Shown here one piece after another: positions 22,433 to 33,948 of a DNA stretch of 64,000 bases. The notes under the pieces are model-generated. The model was not told the DNA's origin, searched no databases, and saw only the letters and a list, made by a program, of their open reading frames with translations. The stretch comes from Adenanthera pavonina (taxonomy: Eukaryota; Streptophyta; Magnoliopsida; Fabales; Fabaceae). Position 1 is the stretch's first letter; the number at the start of each line of letters is the position of its first letter. The stretch is taken from the NCBI GenBank assembly GCA_026686845.1, contig JAIVEN010000002.1, positions 32,939,001-33,003,000 on the forward strand, written 5' to 3'. Position numbers and translations under genes: made by a program.

Positions 22433-23987
22433 AGTATTTTATGTGTGCAGAACAAATCCAAGAAAGGAGAACATATTAGAGCAAGAAAGAGGATTCAGAA
22501 AAAGAAAGCTTCTAAAAAAAATCTAAGGCTATAACTGCAAATCTCAAAGAGAAACACTGGAAGCAATCATCTCACTCATCTTAAGGAAGCAAATCAAATG
22601 GAAATCAAATCACTCATCTTGAGAAGAGAAAAAGGAAAAATGTAAGAGGAAATGACCTATATCCAAAAGGAAGACATGAGCATACTATACTACATATAAG
22701 CCAAAGACAACAAGGAAATGAGCCCTGGTAACCTCTAACCCTTACCCTTGTCAATTACTACATTATATATATTTGGATAAGATTGAACTCTACTCCCATA
22801 TGTGCTTTATAATGTTTAAACTAATCATTAGTGGACCCAAATAAGAAAGGGTACCAAAAAAAGAAAAAAATATATCTCTTTTGCTTTTGCTGGTACTCCC
22901 TCAGCTAAAGAATGAAAATCTGATAACAACGGAATAGTTCATGTGCTTAGTTGGATTCACATAGAAAAGGGAAGGAGTTAGCTATTAATGAAACTATTTT
23001 GTAAGTGTTTAACAAATTTTCATATATATATGCTTGGTTGGTGCTGACACATGAAGTCATTAAAATAAAGTATGGTTCTCGTTCAAATAATAAACTAACT
23101 AAATCTATTGATGCTTACTATAAAGTTTAATGTTGGTACAAGTCAATTTCTTTATTTGTATAACTAAACTTGTTTGCTTTTCATAATTCCTCTTGCTTAC
23201 TGATAAATGATATGAAAATCATACATGAATAGATGTTCTTACTTAAGGGAGAGCTTATAACTTTGAATGAAAAGATTTTCAAAAACTCTTTGATTTAAAA
23301 GAAAAATCTCAATCATGTGATCTTGTATGAACATACTCAACTGTTGTATTGTGCTTTCTTAGTTATATCATATGAAATGCATAGGTTGAGGGGGAACATG
23401 TTTTGAAATCAAATTATTTATACTTTAACTCACCCAATCTTATTGTGAAGAGTTTTGGTTGCCTAATCTCATTGATCCTAAAGGAAGAAGATAACAACTC
23501 TTCAATTCTGAGATACCTCTTGTGATGTGTGCATATCATGATCATCTTAACAAAAAACATCATAACATTTGGTATCATAACAATTTCAAGTAGCAACTGA
23601 TATTAGTTTTGATATTACCAAAAATTGGTATCAATTCTGAAGATGATTAGTAACAATTGGTATCAAATTTGATATCAGTAAAAATCAGTACAATCTGAAC
23701 ATGCAATGCATAATAAGTTTTGATAATGTTTTGCATTTTAGTTTGTGCTTTTATGTGTACTTCAAACACCCCAGACATCTATGCTTATTAGTATAACCTT
23801 AAAAATTAGAGGGAGAAGAAATACTTATTTTTCTTCAAACATTTTTGTTGATATCAAATAGGGGGAAAAGTTGTGTGAAAAATATGTATGTGCTTAATCT
23901 AGAATTATCTGAACTGAACTGCATGTGTTAATCATTTATTAAATATATTTTTCACTAGTGATTTGTCATCATAAAAAATGGAGAGAT
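22433..23987 (+). other. S2 internal non-coding region with polypurine tracts
   Basis: About 1.5 kb with no recognisable coding sequence; the place of pol is filled by AT-rich DNA. G-rich tracts at 23388-23395 (GAGGGGGA), 23860-23870 (AGGGGGAAAAG) and a degenerate one ending at 23987 keep the multiple polypurine-tract layout of the Sirevirus-like family. Confidence 0.6.
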
Positions 23988-25868
23988 TGTTAGATTTAAT
24001 ATAATATAAGTTTTGATGATGACAAATATAAAGTAATAAGGAACAAATGCATCATATGTATCTGACATATATAATGTTCTTTAAAGAAGTAAAATATGTA
24101 TTAGCATGTATTTAATTATTGCTATAATGCATATATTATGCTATATGTAAATACATCCACTGTACTTCTACAATGAATAATATAAGTTAGATATATAAAT
24201 TAGACTAACTACTTATCTTGTAAGTATAATATATTAAATGTATGATGATCCAAGTAAGAAGAGTGAGTATTATGATAAAGAAAGGAACATAAAAAACATA
24301 TCTCACTCAAATAAGAAGAAAAAAGATATTCCAAGAATTAAAGATCAGAAGGGAGTATGCTAAGAAGGAAATGACTAAGTGAAAGTATAGCTCAAGTATT
24401 GAAGACCTAGTTATTAGGTATATTTTGTTTTCACTTAGGTCTTAAGGTGGTCTTAATATTTGAAAATTACTTAATTTTGTTACTATATATTTTAAACGAG
24501 TTAGATTAAGTAAATATGATGTTAGAATACGTTGAATTTGTGAAACACTGACTAACAGATGAATTTTGAATTTAATGCTTATGAATTATGTAAAAAATTT
24601 GAACTTTACTTATTGAAATACGAAGTTCCAGAGTCATCATCTCTAATAGACGAATTTCAAGTTTTGAAATTCAAATTTCGAGTTAAGTATAGTTAGCAAA
24701 ATGTGCAAAATTCGTTTGAGATCTTGTCAAAATTTGAATGATATTCATAAATAGTTCAAAGTCAATCCCTCTAACAGACGAATTTTAAATTTCAAAATTT
24801 GAATTTTAAATTTCAAAATTCAAATTTTGAAATAAGAATTTGTAAGTCTAGTTAAAGCTTGTCTCTCATAGATGAATTTTGAAATGCAAAATCTGAATTT
24901 TAAAGAGGAGAACTTTTGTACCATGTTGAGCAAGTCATTGACAGATGAATTTTGGCTTCCAAAATTCGAATTTTGAGTGCACTATAAAAACATGAGATAA
25001 CTGTTTAAATTTAACAGATGCACTTTGAATATCAAAATTCATGTGTTTGAACATGAGATATATTTGACAAATTCAAAATTCAAATTTCACTCTTGAATAG
25101 ACAAATTTCGGAAGTTCAACGTTAAAGTCTTTAACTTATGGTCTCTGCGAAATTCGTTTGTTGACATCCAAACTTCGAATTTTAGTATGTCAAATACATT
25201 AAATATGGTTGTTGAATAGCTAGTTTTGCAAAGTAACCATTGATTAATGTCTCTAACAAATAGATCTTGTGTCTAATGTCTAGTTATACCATAAATCTAT
25301 AAATAGAATATCATTTGAACTTATGGGTAACAATTTTAAGAGAGTTTATGTGAAAATACTGTTCATATACATAAAATCTTTCTGTATCAGCATTCTTTGA
25401 AAAACCCATCTCAATAGAGTAAGCTTTCAATATATCATCTACTCTTAAATAGAGTTTCATTTTTGTAATAATTCTTTTCTACTATTTTCTGGGTAGATTC
25501 TTAATGTGGGGTATCACTAAGAGAGATTACACATCTTGTAAGGGTGTGGGAAGAGTGGCTTCACAAGTGCCTACTGAAACTTGTGGAATGTATTAAAACT
25601 TCACAGGTACCCGGATCAAACCTATGAGATATAGTAGAAAATCTCAAGCGGTGACTTGGTGACCAGATGCAGGCCAAGTGGTTGGGCTGAACCAGGATAA
25701 ATACTTGTGCCTTGCTCTTCATCTTCTCTCTTTTATTGATATGCTCAACTCTCTCTGTTCATCCCTATTTTGCTACTCATCTGGTAAAATTGGGTTCAGA
25801 ATAAAAAAGGGGCGAAAATCTCGTATCACCCAATTCATTCCCCTCTTAGTTGACCAGCCAACCTAACA
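23988..25868 (+). repeat. S2 3' LTR (1881 bp)
   Basis: Runs from TGTTAGATTTAA to CCAACCTAACA, the same sequence as 18903-20762 with many substitutions and small indels. A TATA-like TCTATAAATAG lies at 25297-25306. Confidence 0.92.
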
Positions 25869-25873
25869 GGAAG

Positions 25874-26736
25874 TGTTTAGGAGAGAAGGGAGCTTTGTGA
25901 TTCACTAAGCTTTATAATGAGATTTTAAGGTAAAAAAAAATACTAAAGGAATGGAGAAAGAGCACTTTGATGCCCATATACAAGAACAAGGGGGATATTC
26001 AGAATTGTGCTAATTATCAGGGGATAAAATTTATGAGTCATACCATGAAACTTTAGGGGATAGTGATTGAACATAGACTAAGAAAAGAGTCTCATATTTC
26101 AGAAAATCAATTTGGATTTATGCAAGGACAATCTACAATAGAGGCTATTTATTTATTAAAGGGTTTGATTGAAAGATATCTAAGTAAAGAGAGAGACTTG
26201 CATATGGTTTTCATTGATTTGGAAAAATCCTATGATAGAGTACCAAGAGATGTGTTATAGAAAACAATGGAGAAGAATGATATTGATGTGGCTTATATTT
26301 GAGCCATAAAACATATGTATGAGGGGACAACAACAAGCTTGAGAACTTCTAGAAGTGAGACAAAAGACTTTCTTATAATGATATGTTTATATCAAGGATC
26401 TTCCTTAAGTCTATATTTGCTTGGTTTAGTTTTGGATGTTCTAACGAAACATATACAGGAGGAAATCCCTTAGTGTATACTTTTCACAGATGATATAGTC
26501 TTAATTGAGGATTTAAGAAAAAATGTCAACTCTAAACTAGAGTTATGGAGATACACTTTGGAATCAAAAAGTTTTTACTTGAGTAGAAGTAAAACGAAAT
26601 ATATGCTTTGCAAATTTAACAAGAGGCCAGTTATAAATGATTCAGAGGTAAAAATTAGAGAGCAAACCATTCTAAAAGTGTCAAAGTTCAAATATTTAGG
26701 ATCGATTTTACAAAGTGATATGAAATTAATTGGGGT
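25874..26736 (+). pseudogene. LINE segment 3: reverse transcriptase
   Basis: Resumes the LINE after S2. It shows RT motifs in order: LMPIYKNKGDIQNCANYQGI, ENQFGFMQGQSTIEAI, FIDLEKSYDRVPRDVL and ILFTDDIVLI (FADD-type catalytic box with Ala changed to Thr), then KTKYMLCKF and KVSKFKYLGS. Stops interrupt between motifs. It ends at the GTTAT target site (26737-26741) of element D. Confidence 0.88.
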
Positions 26737-26741
26737 GTTAT
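26737..26741. repeat. Target-site duplication of element D, left copy (GTTAT)
   Basis: GTTAT precedes TGATAG at 26742 and recurs at 36799-36803 directly after the 3' LTR. Confidence 0.93.
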
Positions 26742-27589
26742 TGATAGAGAACAAGTGAACTCTCAATCATGGAGATCCAATGTGCCCAAAGACCCTCTTC
26801 AAGGAGTAGGAGACCCAATGACAAGAGGTAGGACAAAAGCCATGAAAGAGGCCTTGCAAGGATTGGTCCAAGAGCTTAAGGAGAAAGAGCCCATCTATTT
26901 GGAAGACTTAGAGCAAATGGAGCCACCTTCTAATCCAAAAAGAATGATCATTTATTTGGAGGCCCAATTTGAAGATCTTAAAGGCCCAACCCAAGTCCAA
27001 ATAGAAGAGCTTGATTAAAGGAAGTCATGTGCTTCATTAATGAGTCATGTGACTTTAGGATTAGATTTATTCCTTTTTAATTTATTTTGAATTTTCGTTT
27101 TATTTTTGATTTGATTTTTTCCAGATTAGATTAGATCAGTTTTTGATTGGTTCTCACTTGTATTTATGAGGCCAACTTAAGATTTAATTCAAATTTGAAT
27201 TTAAAAGTAAAAAAAAAAACAAAAGGATAAGCCTTATCTATAAGGAATCACTTATTCTATTAGGACTAGGATTAGGATTTCTATTATTATTTATAGACCA
27301 TATGGTGCCACACTACAAATCAGATTTGAATAATATTTTGAGTGATTTCTCTCTTCAATTTCGTGTGAGATTGTTAGGGTTCTTCGTGTTCTTCCTAGAA
27401 TACGGATTCGACTTATCAAGAGAATTGACCAACTCTTGTGGCGTCTTGTGTTTGGGGTTGCTAGAGTTCTCTCTAGAGGTTCCATTCGGTCTCTCAATTG
27501 CATTGGATTGCTTCCGTTGTTTTTGGTTGGGTTCTTGAGTTGCCTAAGACTTGTTCTTGGGAGGTTCACCCTACTTCTATCATCTATCA
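26742..27589 (+). repeat. D 5' LTR (848 bp)
   Basis: Runs from TGATAGAGAACAAG to CATCTATCA. It contains, as an LTR duplicate, the coding sequence for the integrase tail (26742-27018). That copy is not a separate gene. Confidence 0.95.
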
Positions 27590-27592
27590 GAT

Positions 27593-27604
27593 TGGTATCA
27601 GAGC
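27593..27604 (+). other. Primer-binding site of D (initiator tRNA-Met)
   Basis: TGGTATCAGAGC, three bases after the LTR end at 27589. Confidence 0.94.
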
Positions 27605-28460
27605 AAAGGTTGAGTTCAGGCATTCCATCCTCTTGTCTGTCTTCTAAACATCTAAAAGTTTGGACGCATCAAAACGTCCTATATCCTTTGAGTTTTTGGA
27701 CAAATTTTATGTCTATCTTGAAGTTCAGAATCTGTGCTTTCACCTCGTTTTAACGGCGTCCCAATCCGAGATTCGTACGAAAAGTTATACTTGATCAGAT
27801 TCAAGACGTCATCTCCCAGTCACCAACATCTGTTTCATTCTTCTCAAATCTCCATTTGTCCATAATTTGTTTCTTTGGTTCTTGATCATAAAGAAAAAAA
27901 AAAGGCCTAAAAAAAAAGAGAAAAGAAAGGCCGACAAAAAAAAAAGAGAAAAGAAAGGCCGACAAAAAAAAAGAGAAAAGAAAGGCCAAACAAAAAAAAG
28001 AGAGAGAGAGAGAAAAAGATTTGATCTTGAGCAGTAAGAATCAATCTTGAAATTTGGCTCACCCTTTAAATTGATTTATCTTGTGTCTGGTGTGCTAATT
28101 CTCATATCTTAGTAAGAAAAGTTTTGATTCTGCACTATTATTTGTGTCTAGAGTTCTTGAGTCTTTCTCTCCTTTGAATTCTTAAGGGTCCCTTGCTATC
28201 TTGAACATTTGATTGCCACTCAAACTAACTTGATTCTCTTGACAGGTCATCTGATTCCATTAAGAGCACCATAAGCACCTTATAAGAGAGGTAAAAGGCA
28301 AGAAGAGATTTGTGAGGTCATTGTTAGAAAAAGCCAATAAAGAGTGCAAACACGAGTGAATTGTTATACAAGAATTGAGTGAAACACGTGAAAAGAGGGA
28401 GTGAGTTTCCTAACTTTCGATTTTTCTTTGTTTTAATTCGTTCTACAGGTTCTTGCAACA
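27605..28460 (+). other. D untranslated leader
   Basis: About 850 bp before gag with no supported ORF. It includes a purine-rich tandem repeat at about 27890-28017 built from an A-run, GAGAAAAGAAAGGCC and GAC, repeated about three times. A CAG at about 28447-28449 just before the gag ATG could act as a splice acceptor, but this is untested. Confidence 0.6.
27890..28017 (+). repeat. Purine-rich tandem repeat in D leader
   Basis: Roughly three copies of a unit of about 27 bp containing GAGAAAAGAAAGGCC, separated by A-runs and ending in a (GA)n run. It probably arose by slippage. Confidence 0.8.
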
Positions 28461-30950
28461 ATGACAGGCAGTGAAAGTGAAGGTGAAGTTGATATGAAAT
28501 TCTTGATCAAAGCATTCCGTGATGAACTCAAAAACATCAGAAATGATATGGCTGACATGAAATCTGAGATGCGTTCAAGAAAGTCCAGAAGTAGAACCAA
28601 CGATGAAGAAGAGCATGATTCTGAAACAGGTTCCAACTCAAAAAGCAAATCTTCCTCCAAGAAAGACAATGATTTAGGAGGCATCAAGCTTAAAATTCCC
28701 TCATTCCAAGGCAAAATGGATCCTGACTTATACCTTGAATGGGAGAGGAAAGTAGAGCTCGTTTTTGAATGTCATAACTACTCAGAAGAAAAGAAAGTGA
28801 AACTTGCAGCTGTTGAGTTTACTGGATATGCTAGTGTTTGGTGGGATAAATTACAGCGTACTAGAAGAAGGAATGGTGAAGAACCCATCGACACATGGCG
28901 TGACATGAGAACCATTATGCGTAAGAGGTATATCCCTTCCTATTACCATCGTGATTTACATACAAGATTGCAGAAACTTGAACAGGGATCTATGAGCATT
29001 GAAGAGTATCATAAAGAGATGGAGATGGCTATGATCCGAGCTGATGTTAACGAAGATGAAGAGCAGACAATGGCCCGCTTCATTGGTGGATTAAGAACTG
29101 AAATCCGTGAAAGAATTGAGCTAGAACATTACTTGGATATGGAAGAATTGCTTCATAAAGCTGTCCACTTGGAGAAGCAATTGAAAAGTAGGAAAACTAA
29201 CTCTGTTCCTTGGAGAACTAATCCTCTCTTCAAGCGAAAAGAGTCAAGAACAAGAGATGAAGATCAAAACTCCAAATCAGCCCAAAAGAATAAAGAAGAT
29301 GTGAAGATGAAGGCTTCTGCATTTAAAGGTACTTCTGAATCAAAATCTTCTTCTAAATCTAGCACCTTGCGTTGCTTTAGATGTCAAGGCTTTGGGCATA
29401 TTTCTGCTTAATGTCCAAACAAAAGAACCATGGTTATCCTTGATAATGGGCGAGTTGATAGTGAAGATTCTTGTGAAGATTCTGATAAAGATCCTCATGC
29501 TTTAGATGATATGCCTCCTTTAGAATCTTGTTCAGATAATGAATATACTGATCCTGTACATGGTAATGCACTTGTTACTTAAAGAATTCTCAATGCTCAA
29601 CCAAAAGATGAGAAACATGATGATGAGCAAAGAGAAGAGATTTTCCATACTAGATGCTTCATTCAAGACAAGGTATGTAGCTTGGTTATTGATGGTGTTA
29701 GTTGCACCAATGTTGCTAGTACTTTACTTGTGGAGAAACTGAACTTGCCTACTCTAAAACATCCAAAGCTTTACAATTTGCAATGGCTAACTGATTGTGG
29801 TGAGATGAAAGTCACCAAGCAAGTTCAAGTATCATTTACTATTGGCAAATACCATGACAAGGTGTTATGCGATGTAGCACCTATGTATGCAGGACATCTA
29901 CTTCTTGGTCGTCCATGGCAATTTGACAGACGCGTGACTCATGACGGCTATAGAAATTTCTACTCCTTTGTGTTTGAAGGGCGTAACATTGTGCTTAGGC
30001 CTCTTAGGCCAATGCAAGCATATGAAGATCAATACAGAATTATAAGTGATTATAGAGAAAAAAGAGAAAGAGAGAGGCATGAGAAAGAAAAAGAAGAGAA
30101 AGAGAAAGGAAAAATGCAGAAAAATGAAAAGAGTGGAAAGAATGTAAGAGAAAAGAAAAAGAGTGCAGAAAAAGAAAGAGAGAGTGAACAAAACAAGAGT
30201 TTGAGCTTATTCATGGAAAAAGGAGAGGTGAAGAATGCACTAATGGTAAGACAAAAAGTCTTTGTGCTTTTGTACAAGGACACCTATTTTTCTACTAACA
30301 ACCTTGATACTTCTTTGCCTTCTAGTGTTATCTATCTTTTGCAGGAATTTGGTGATATTTTTCCGGAAGAAATTCCAAATGGTTTACCTCCTCTAAGAGG
30401 CGTAGAACATAGAATTGATTTGATCCCTGGATCTGCCATTCCAAATAAACCAGCATATAGAGCCAATCCCGAAGAAACTAAGGAAATCCAAAGACAAGTA
30501 GAGGAGCTCATGAGAAAAGGCTTTGTGCGTGAAAGTTTAAGCCCTTGTGCTGTACCGGTCATCCTAGTTCCTAAGAAAGATGGATCATGGCGAATGTGTG
30601 TGGATTGCTGAGCTATCAACAAAATAACGGTTAAGTATCGCTACCCTATCCCTAGGCTAGATGATATGCTTGATGAATTGCATGGTTCTGCATTGTTTTC
30701 TAAGATTGATCTTAGGAGTGGTTATCATCAAATTTGAATGAAAGAAGGAGATGAGTGGAAAACTGAATTTAAGACGAAATTTGGACTTTATGAATGGTTG
30801 GTAATGCCTTTTGGATTAACTAATGCTCCTAGTACATTCATGAGTCTTATGAATCATGTCTTCCGTTCATTCATAGGAAAGTTTATTGTGGTTTATTTTG
30901 ATGACATTTTAGTATATAGCAAGAATTTGGAAGACCACATAGTGCATTTG
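28461..30950 (+). pseudogene. D gag-pol, part 1 (gag, protease, first half of RT)
   Basis: Starts at ATG 28461. Gag shows IPSFQGKMDPDLYLEWERKV and a retrotransposon-gag core (GYASVWWDKL, LEQGSMSIEEYHKEM). The zinc knuckle CFRCQGFGHISA is stopped by TAA at 29409-29411. In the same frame follow a protease with VIDGVSCTN (this clade has IDGGSCTN rather than DTG), a Lys/Glu-rich linker (30050-30200), and the RT start (RGVEHRIDLIPG, PKKDGSWRMCVDC). The RT ends in YFDDILVYS (about 30895-30920). Further in-frame stops: 29580-29582 TAA, 30609-30611 TGA and 30735-30737 TGA; both TGAs stand where Arg is expected. All are in one frame with no frameshift. Insertion Y splits the RT after HIVHL. Confidence 0.9.
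30946..30950. repeat. Target-site duplication of Y, left copy (ATTTG)
   Basis: ATTTG before TGTGACATCC at 30951, repeated at 33944-33948. Joining across it restores the RT frame of D. Confidence 0.95.
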
Positions 30951-33943
30951 TGTGACATCCGGGCGCTGACGAGGGCGGGGAGCGATCGCCGGTGCAAGAA
31001 AGGTTGGGGGCTTCAGATAAAAGTTACGAGGATAAAGTAATGAGGCACCGGCAAGGAGCGGCTCCTGGCAGGCTTCTAAGCGGGAGGGGCATATGAATGA
31101 ATCGAATACATACCAGAACGAGAGGGATCCAGAGACTGTATAGGTATGGGACTATACGGTTAAGGATAGCTTAAAGGAATTGATAGGTACTACCTATACC
31201 AACAAGGTGTACCTACCTTTTCGGTAGCCTATCCCTTAAGAACTCCTCAGTTAAGCGTGCTTGACCTGAAGCAATTATGGGATGGGTGACCTCCTGGGAA
31301 GGAGGTGTGTGAGTGAGGACAAAGCACATCGAAAGGGCTTGTGTTGGTTTGTGGGGACAGTCGTCAATCCCGAATAGTGACCGGACGTTACAGGGTAACA
31401 CCTCATACTTACACTCATTTCCCATGTATTTACTATATTTAAGACCATTATTACTTGATTAGAGACTTGATTATATAAAACAACTTAAACCAATTTATTT
31501 CATTTCGGGTACCATTTCCTTGGTTAACTTCTTTTTACCTGGTGAACTTTGAAAATTTATAACTAAATCAAGAAAAATCACATTGACATGGTTCAAGTCT
31601 CTAAATATAGCTTAAAAGATTCTATACATGGAAAAAATGTTGAACAGGGAAGTTACTTGGCCAACTTATACAGTAAGTTCGTATTATGTATACTGTAGCA
31701 ATGGTCATTTTTGAAAATTTCTGATTCTGACCATAACTTTGAAAAATCACCATAAATCATATACAACTCCAAATTGAGTGATCTTTGTGTCTATGAAAAG
31801 CTACACATGTCTAGTTTTCATACATATGAAACACTAATACATTGAACATATCGAGGTATGTACAGTACTTCGAATTGTCAACCATGTTCAGAAAGGTCTC
31901 TTGCATTCTCCCAACATTCCAAAATACACACTCCTATATACATAAATAGTCATGAATTGCCTTTATCTTACATGATGCTCCATAAGAACTTAGAGGAAAA
32001 TATTAACATGGAAGCATAGCATGATCATATCCCATAAGGTTTTACATAATCTCGCATATAATAGCATCAATCTAAGTATCATTAGCTTGAATATTACTTT
32101 GCTTCTCCTTGCCTTTCCTTTCTTGGGTAATCTTGCAATAACTTGAACCTAAAATTGGTTAGACATTTGGAGAGGGGTGAGATTCAAAGAATCTCAGTAG
32201 TAACTACCATCATGCACACATATCATCATATATATTGCAAGTATTCATCTCAAAACACATTAAGCATGCAATCAATCATTTTGGCATAACCATTTTATAA
32301 AAATTTGGGCAGCACTTCTCCTTGTATTTAGACATATCCAGGGTCACATTACCCTTCAAACAATCCAACCAACAATGCCAAATCATCACAAGATAACATT
32401 CCAAACATTAAACACATCATTCAAACCAAGCAACATCAATGATAATACATAAGCATAGATAGGTGAGTTAACTACCTTTGGGCTTTCCACTAATCTCCAA
32501 ACTTTGCAAACCTTTTCCTTGATCTTCTAACACTCCTTTGGATCCTATAGCATAATCAAATAATGCCATTAACCACTAATTATCCAATTTCATTCACAAA
32601 GTGCTCACTTGAACTAAAATTTACACTTTGTTATCCATCATGCATTCCTTGTACAACATACTTGTTCTAACCTATTTTGGACCCAAGGAATCCATTTTTG
32701 AGGTCAAAAACTTGAAATTCCCTTCCTATAATAAACCCTAATTGGGCAGAAAATTATCATAAATTATAGAAAAATAACTAATCGATTAATTTGTAATCTA
32801 ATGATATATTCTTGCATCTTATGGCCTATACAACCCTTTTCATGGCTTAATTTTCTCATACCTTCATTCTCTCTCTCTACTCTCTCTCTAGGTAGAAACT
32901 TTCAGCAAGAAAATAGAGGGAAAATAGCCATTAAAATACCTAAAAATTGCTAGGAGACATAAGGAAAGGGTTGTAAGATAATACCTTGAAGTTTTGGGAC
33001 AAATCTTGCAATATTCTCTTTTCCCCTTTGCTCTCTCTCTCTCTCACGCGTTCCTGGCTTTCTTCTCCACTGAACCACGTCTTGTTTTCGTGAGGAAGAT
33101 GAAATCATGGTTTAAGATGATAATTATATAATATAATAACTTAATTTACTTTTATTTCTATTTTCATTTACTTTTCTTTTAAAAAGCTTTTCCAACAATT
33201 CCCTTCATGTCCCATTCACAAATCATACGTGTTTCATCCTCCTTCTGGCCAAAATTTGTTTAAATAATATTTATGGACCAAAATACCCTTTATCGATTAA
33301 ATTTACCCGTACCGATTGGGTATTTTTGCCAAAATTGTCATTACATTGGTAAAGAATTATCCAACCATTACTTTTGGTCCAAAACCATTATCTAGACCCA
33401 AAATATATTTTAACAAGGTCCAATTATTGTCCTTGGATCAATACTGCCTTTTTCCGCAGTCTAAACTGACTTTTATCGGATAAAATATTAATATTAAATC
33501 CTAATCACCCAATAAATATGATTTTGACCTTAATAAATTTCATACTATATTTCATTGGGTCTAACTCATTGAGAGCTTCATTTTGACTATAATTTTTCAT
33601 ATTTACCAAAAAGCTCTTGACCCGGGTCTAATTTATAATTTTTAAAACTTTTGGGTCATCAGGTGTAATTTCCACCAAAATTCATAAAATTGGTTTCAAT
33701 TCCTGCTTCCGTCCACCGCCTTCGTCTTTTCTTTCGTTCTTTCTTTCTTTTTTTTTTCCTTTTTTTTCCCTTAGGGACAAAATCGTCATTTCCATATTTC
33801 TTAGGGGCAAAAATGTAATTTCTCATTTTTCCATCCAATCAGGAAAAATGACCTCTTTACCCTATTACACATAAAACGGTGTCTGCCCGTTTTTGTAAAT
33901 TCTCTATGCATTTTTAGTTATCTAATATTTTAGGGATGTTACA
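30951..33943 (-). mobile_element. Y: 2993-bp solo LTR-like insertion with a 5S-rRNA-like stretch
   Basis: On the + strand it starts TGTGACATCC and ends GGGATGTTACA, so its ends are inverted (TGTRACATCC). Perfect ATTTG duplications flank it. No coding region or internal LTR pair is visible. TGTAACATCC starts and lengths near 3 kb fit LTRs of Tekay/Del-type chromoviruses, and on that basis I assign the minus strand (low certainty). The first 450 bp are GC-rich and contain the 5S-like segment; the rest is AT-rich with a pyrimidine block at about 33720-33770. It is younger than D, which it interrupts. Confidence 0.8.
31231..31303 (+). repeat. 5S-rRNA-derived sequence inside Y
   Basis: Two blocks match plant 5S rRNA closely from memory. 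AACTCCTCAGTTAAGCGTGC (31241-31260) corresponds to the box A region with one difference. GGGATGGGTGACCTCCTGGG (about 31279-31298) corresponds to the intermediate element and box C. They are separated by about the natural distance. The outer parts of a 5S gene are not convincingly present, so this is not an intact rRNA gene. Cassandra TRIM elements are known to carry 5S promoters in their LTRs; here the host insertion is far longer. Confidence 0.75.
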
Positions 33944-33948
33944 ATTTG

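Larger units (their letters stand above)
18903..25868 (+). mobile_element. S2: non-autonomous Sirevirus-like LTR retrotransposon (gag remnant only)
   Basis: A 6966-bp element with two complete LTRs and perfect GGAAG target duplications (18898-18902 and 25869-25873). The interior (20763-23987) carries a decayed gag, an unrecognised stretch and polypurine tracts, but no pol. The gag and LTR motifs match the A/B/C family distantly. The LTRs differ at roughly one base in ten by eye, making S2 the oldest datable element here. With no pol visible it must have moved in trans, or lost pol later. Confidence 0.9.

Noticed and set aside
26755..27018. Stand-alone ORF at the start of the D 5' LTR.
   Set aside because: It is the LTR duplicate of the integrase tail encoded at 35952-36228, not a gene.
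31231..31303. A functional 5S rRNA gene.
   Set aside because: Only the internal promoter-like blocks match; the 5' and 3' thirds of the molecule are not recognisable.
30951..31394. Y read as a complete Cassandra TRIM ending at GGACGTTACA near 31394.
   Set aside because: No target duplication follows 31394 and no second LTR copy is present. The ATTTG duplication pairs 30946 with 33944, so the insertion unit is the full 2993 bp.
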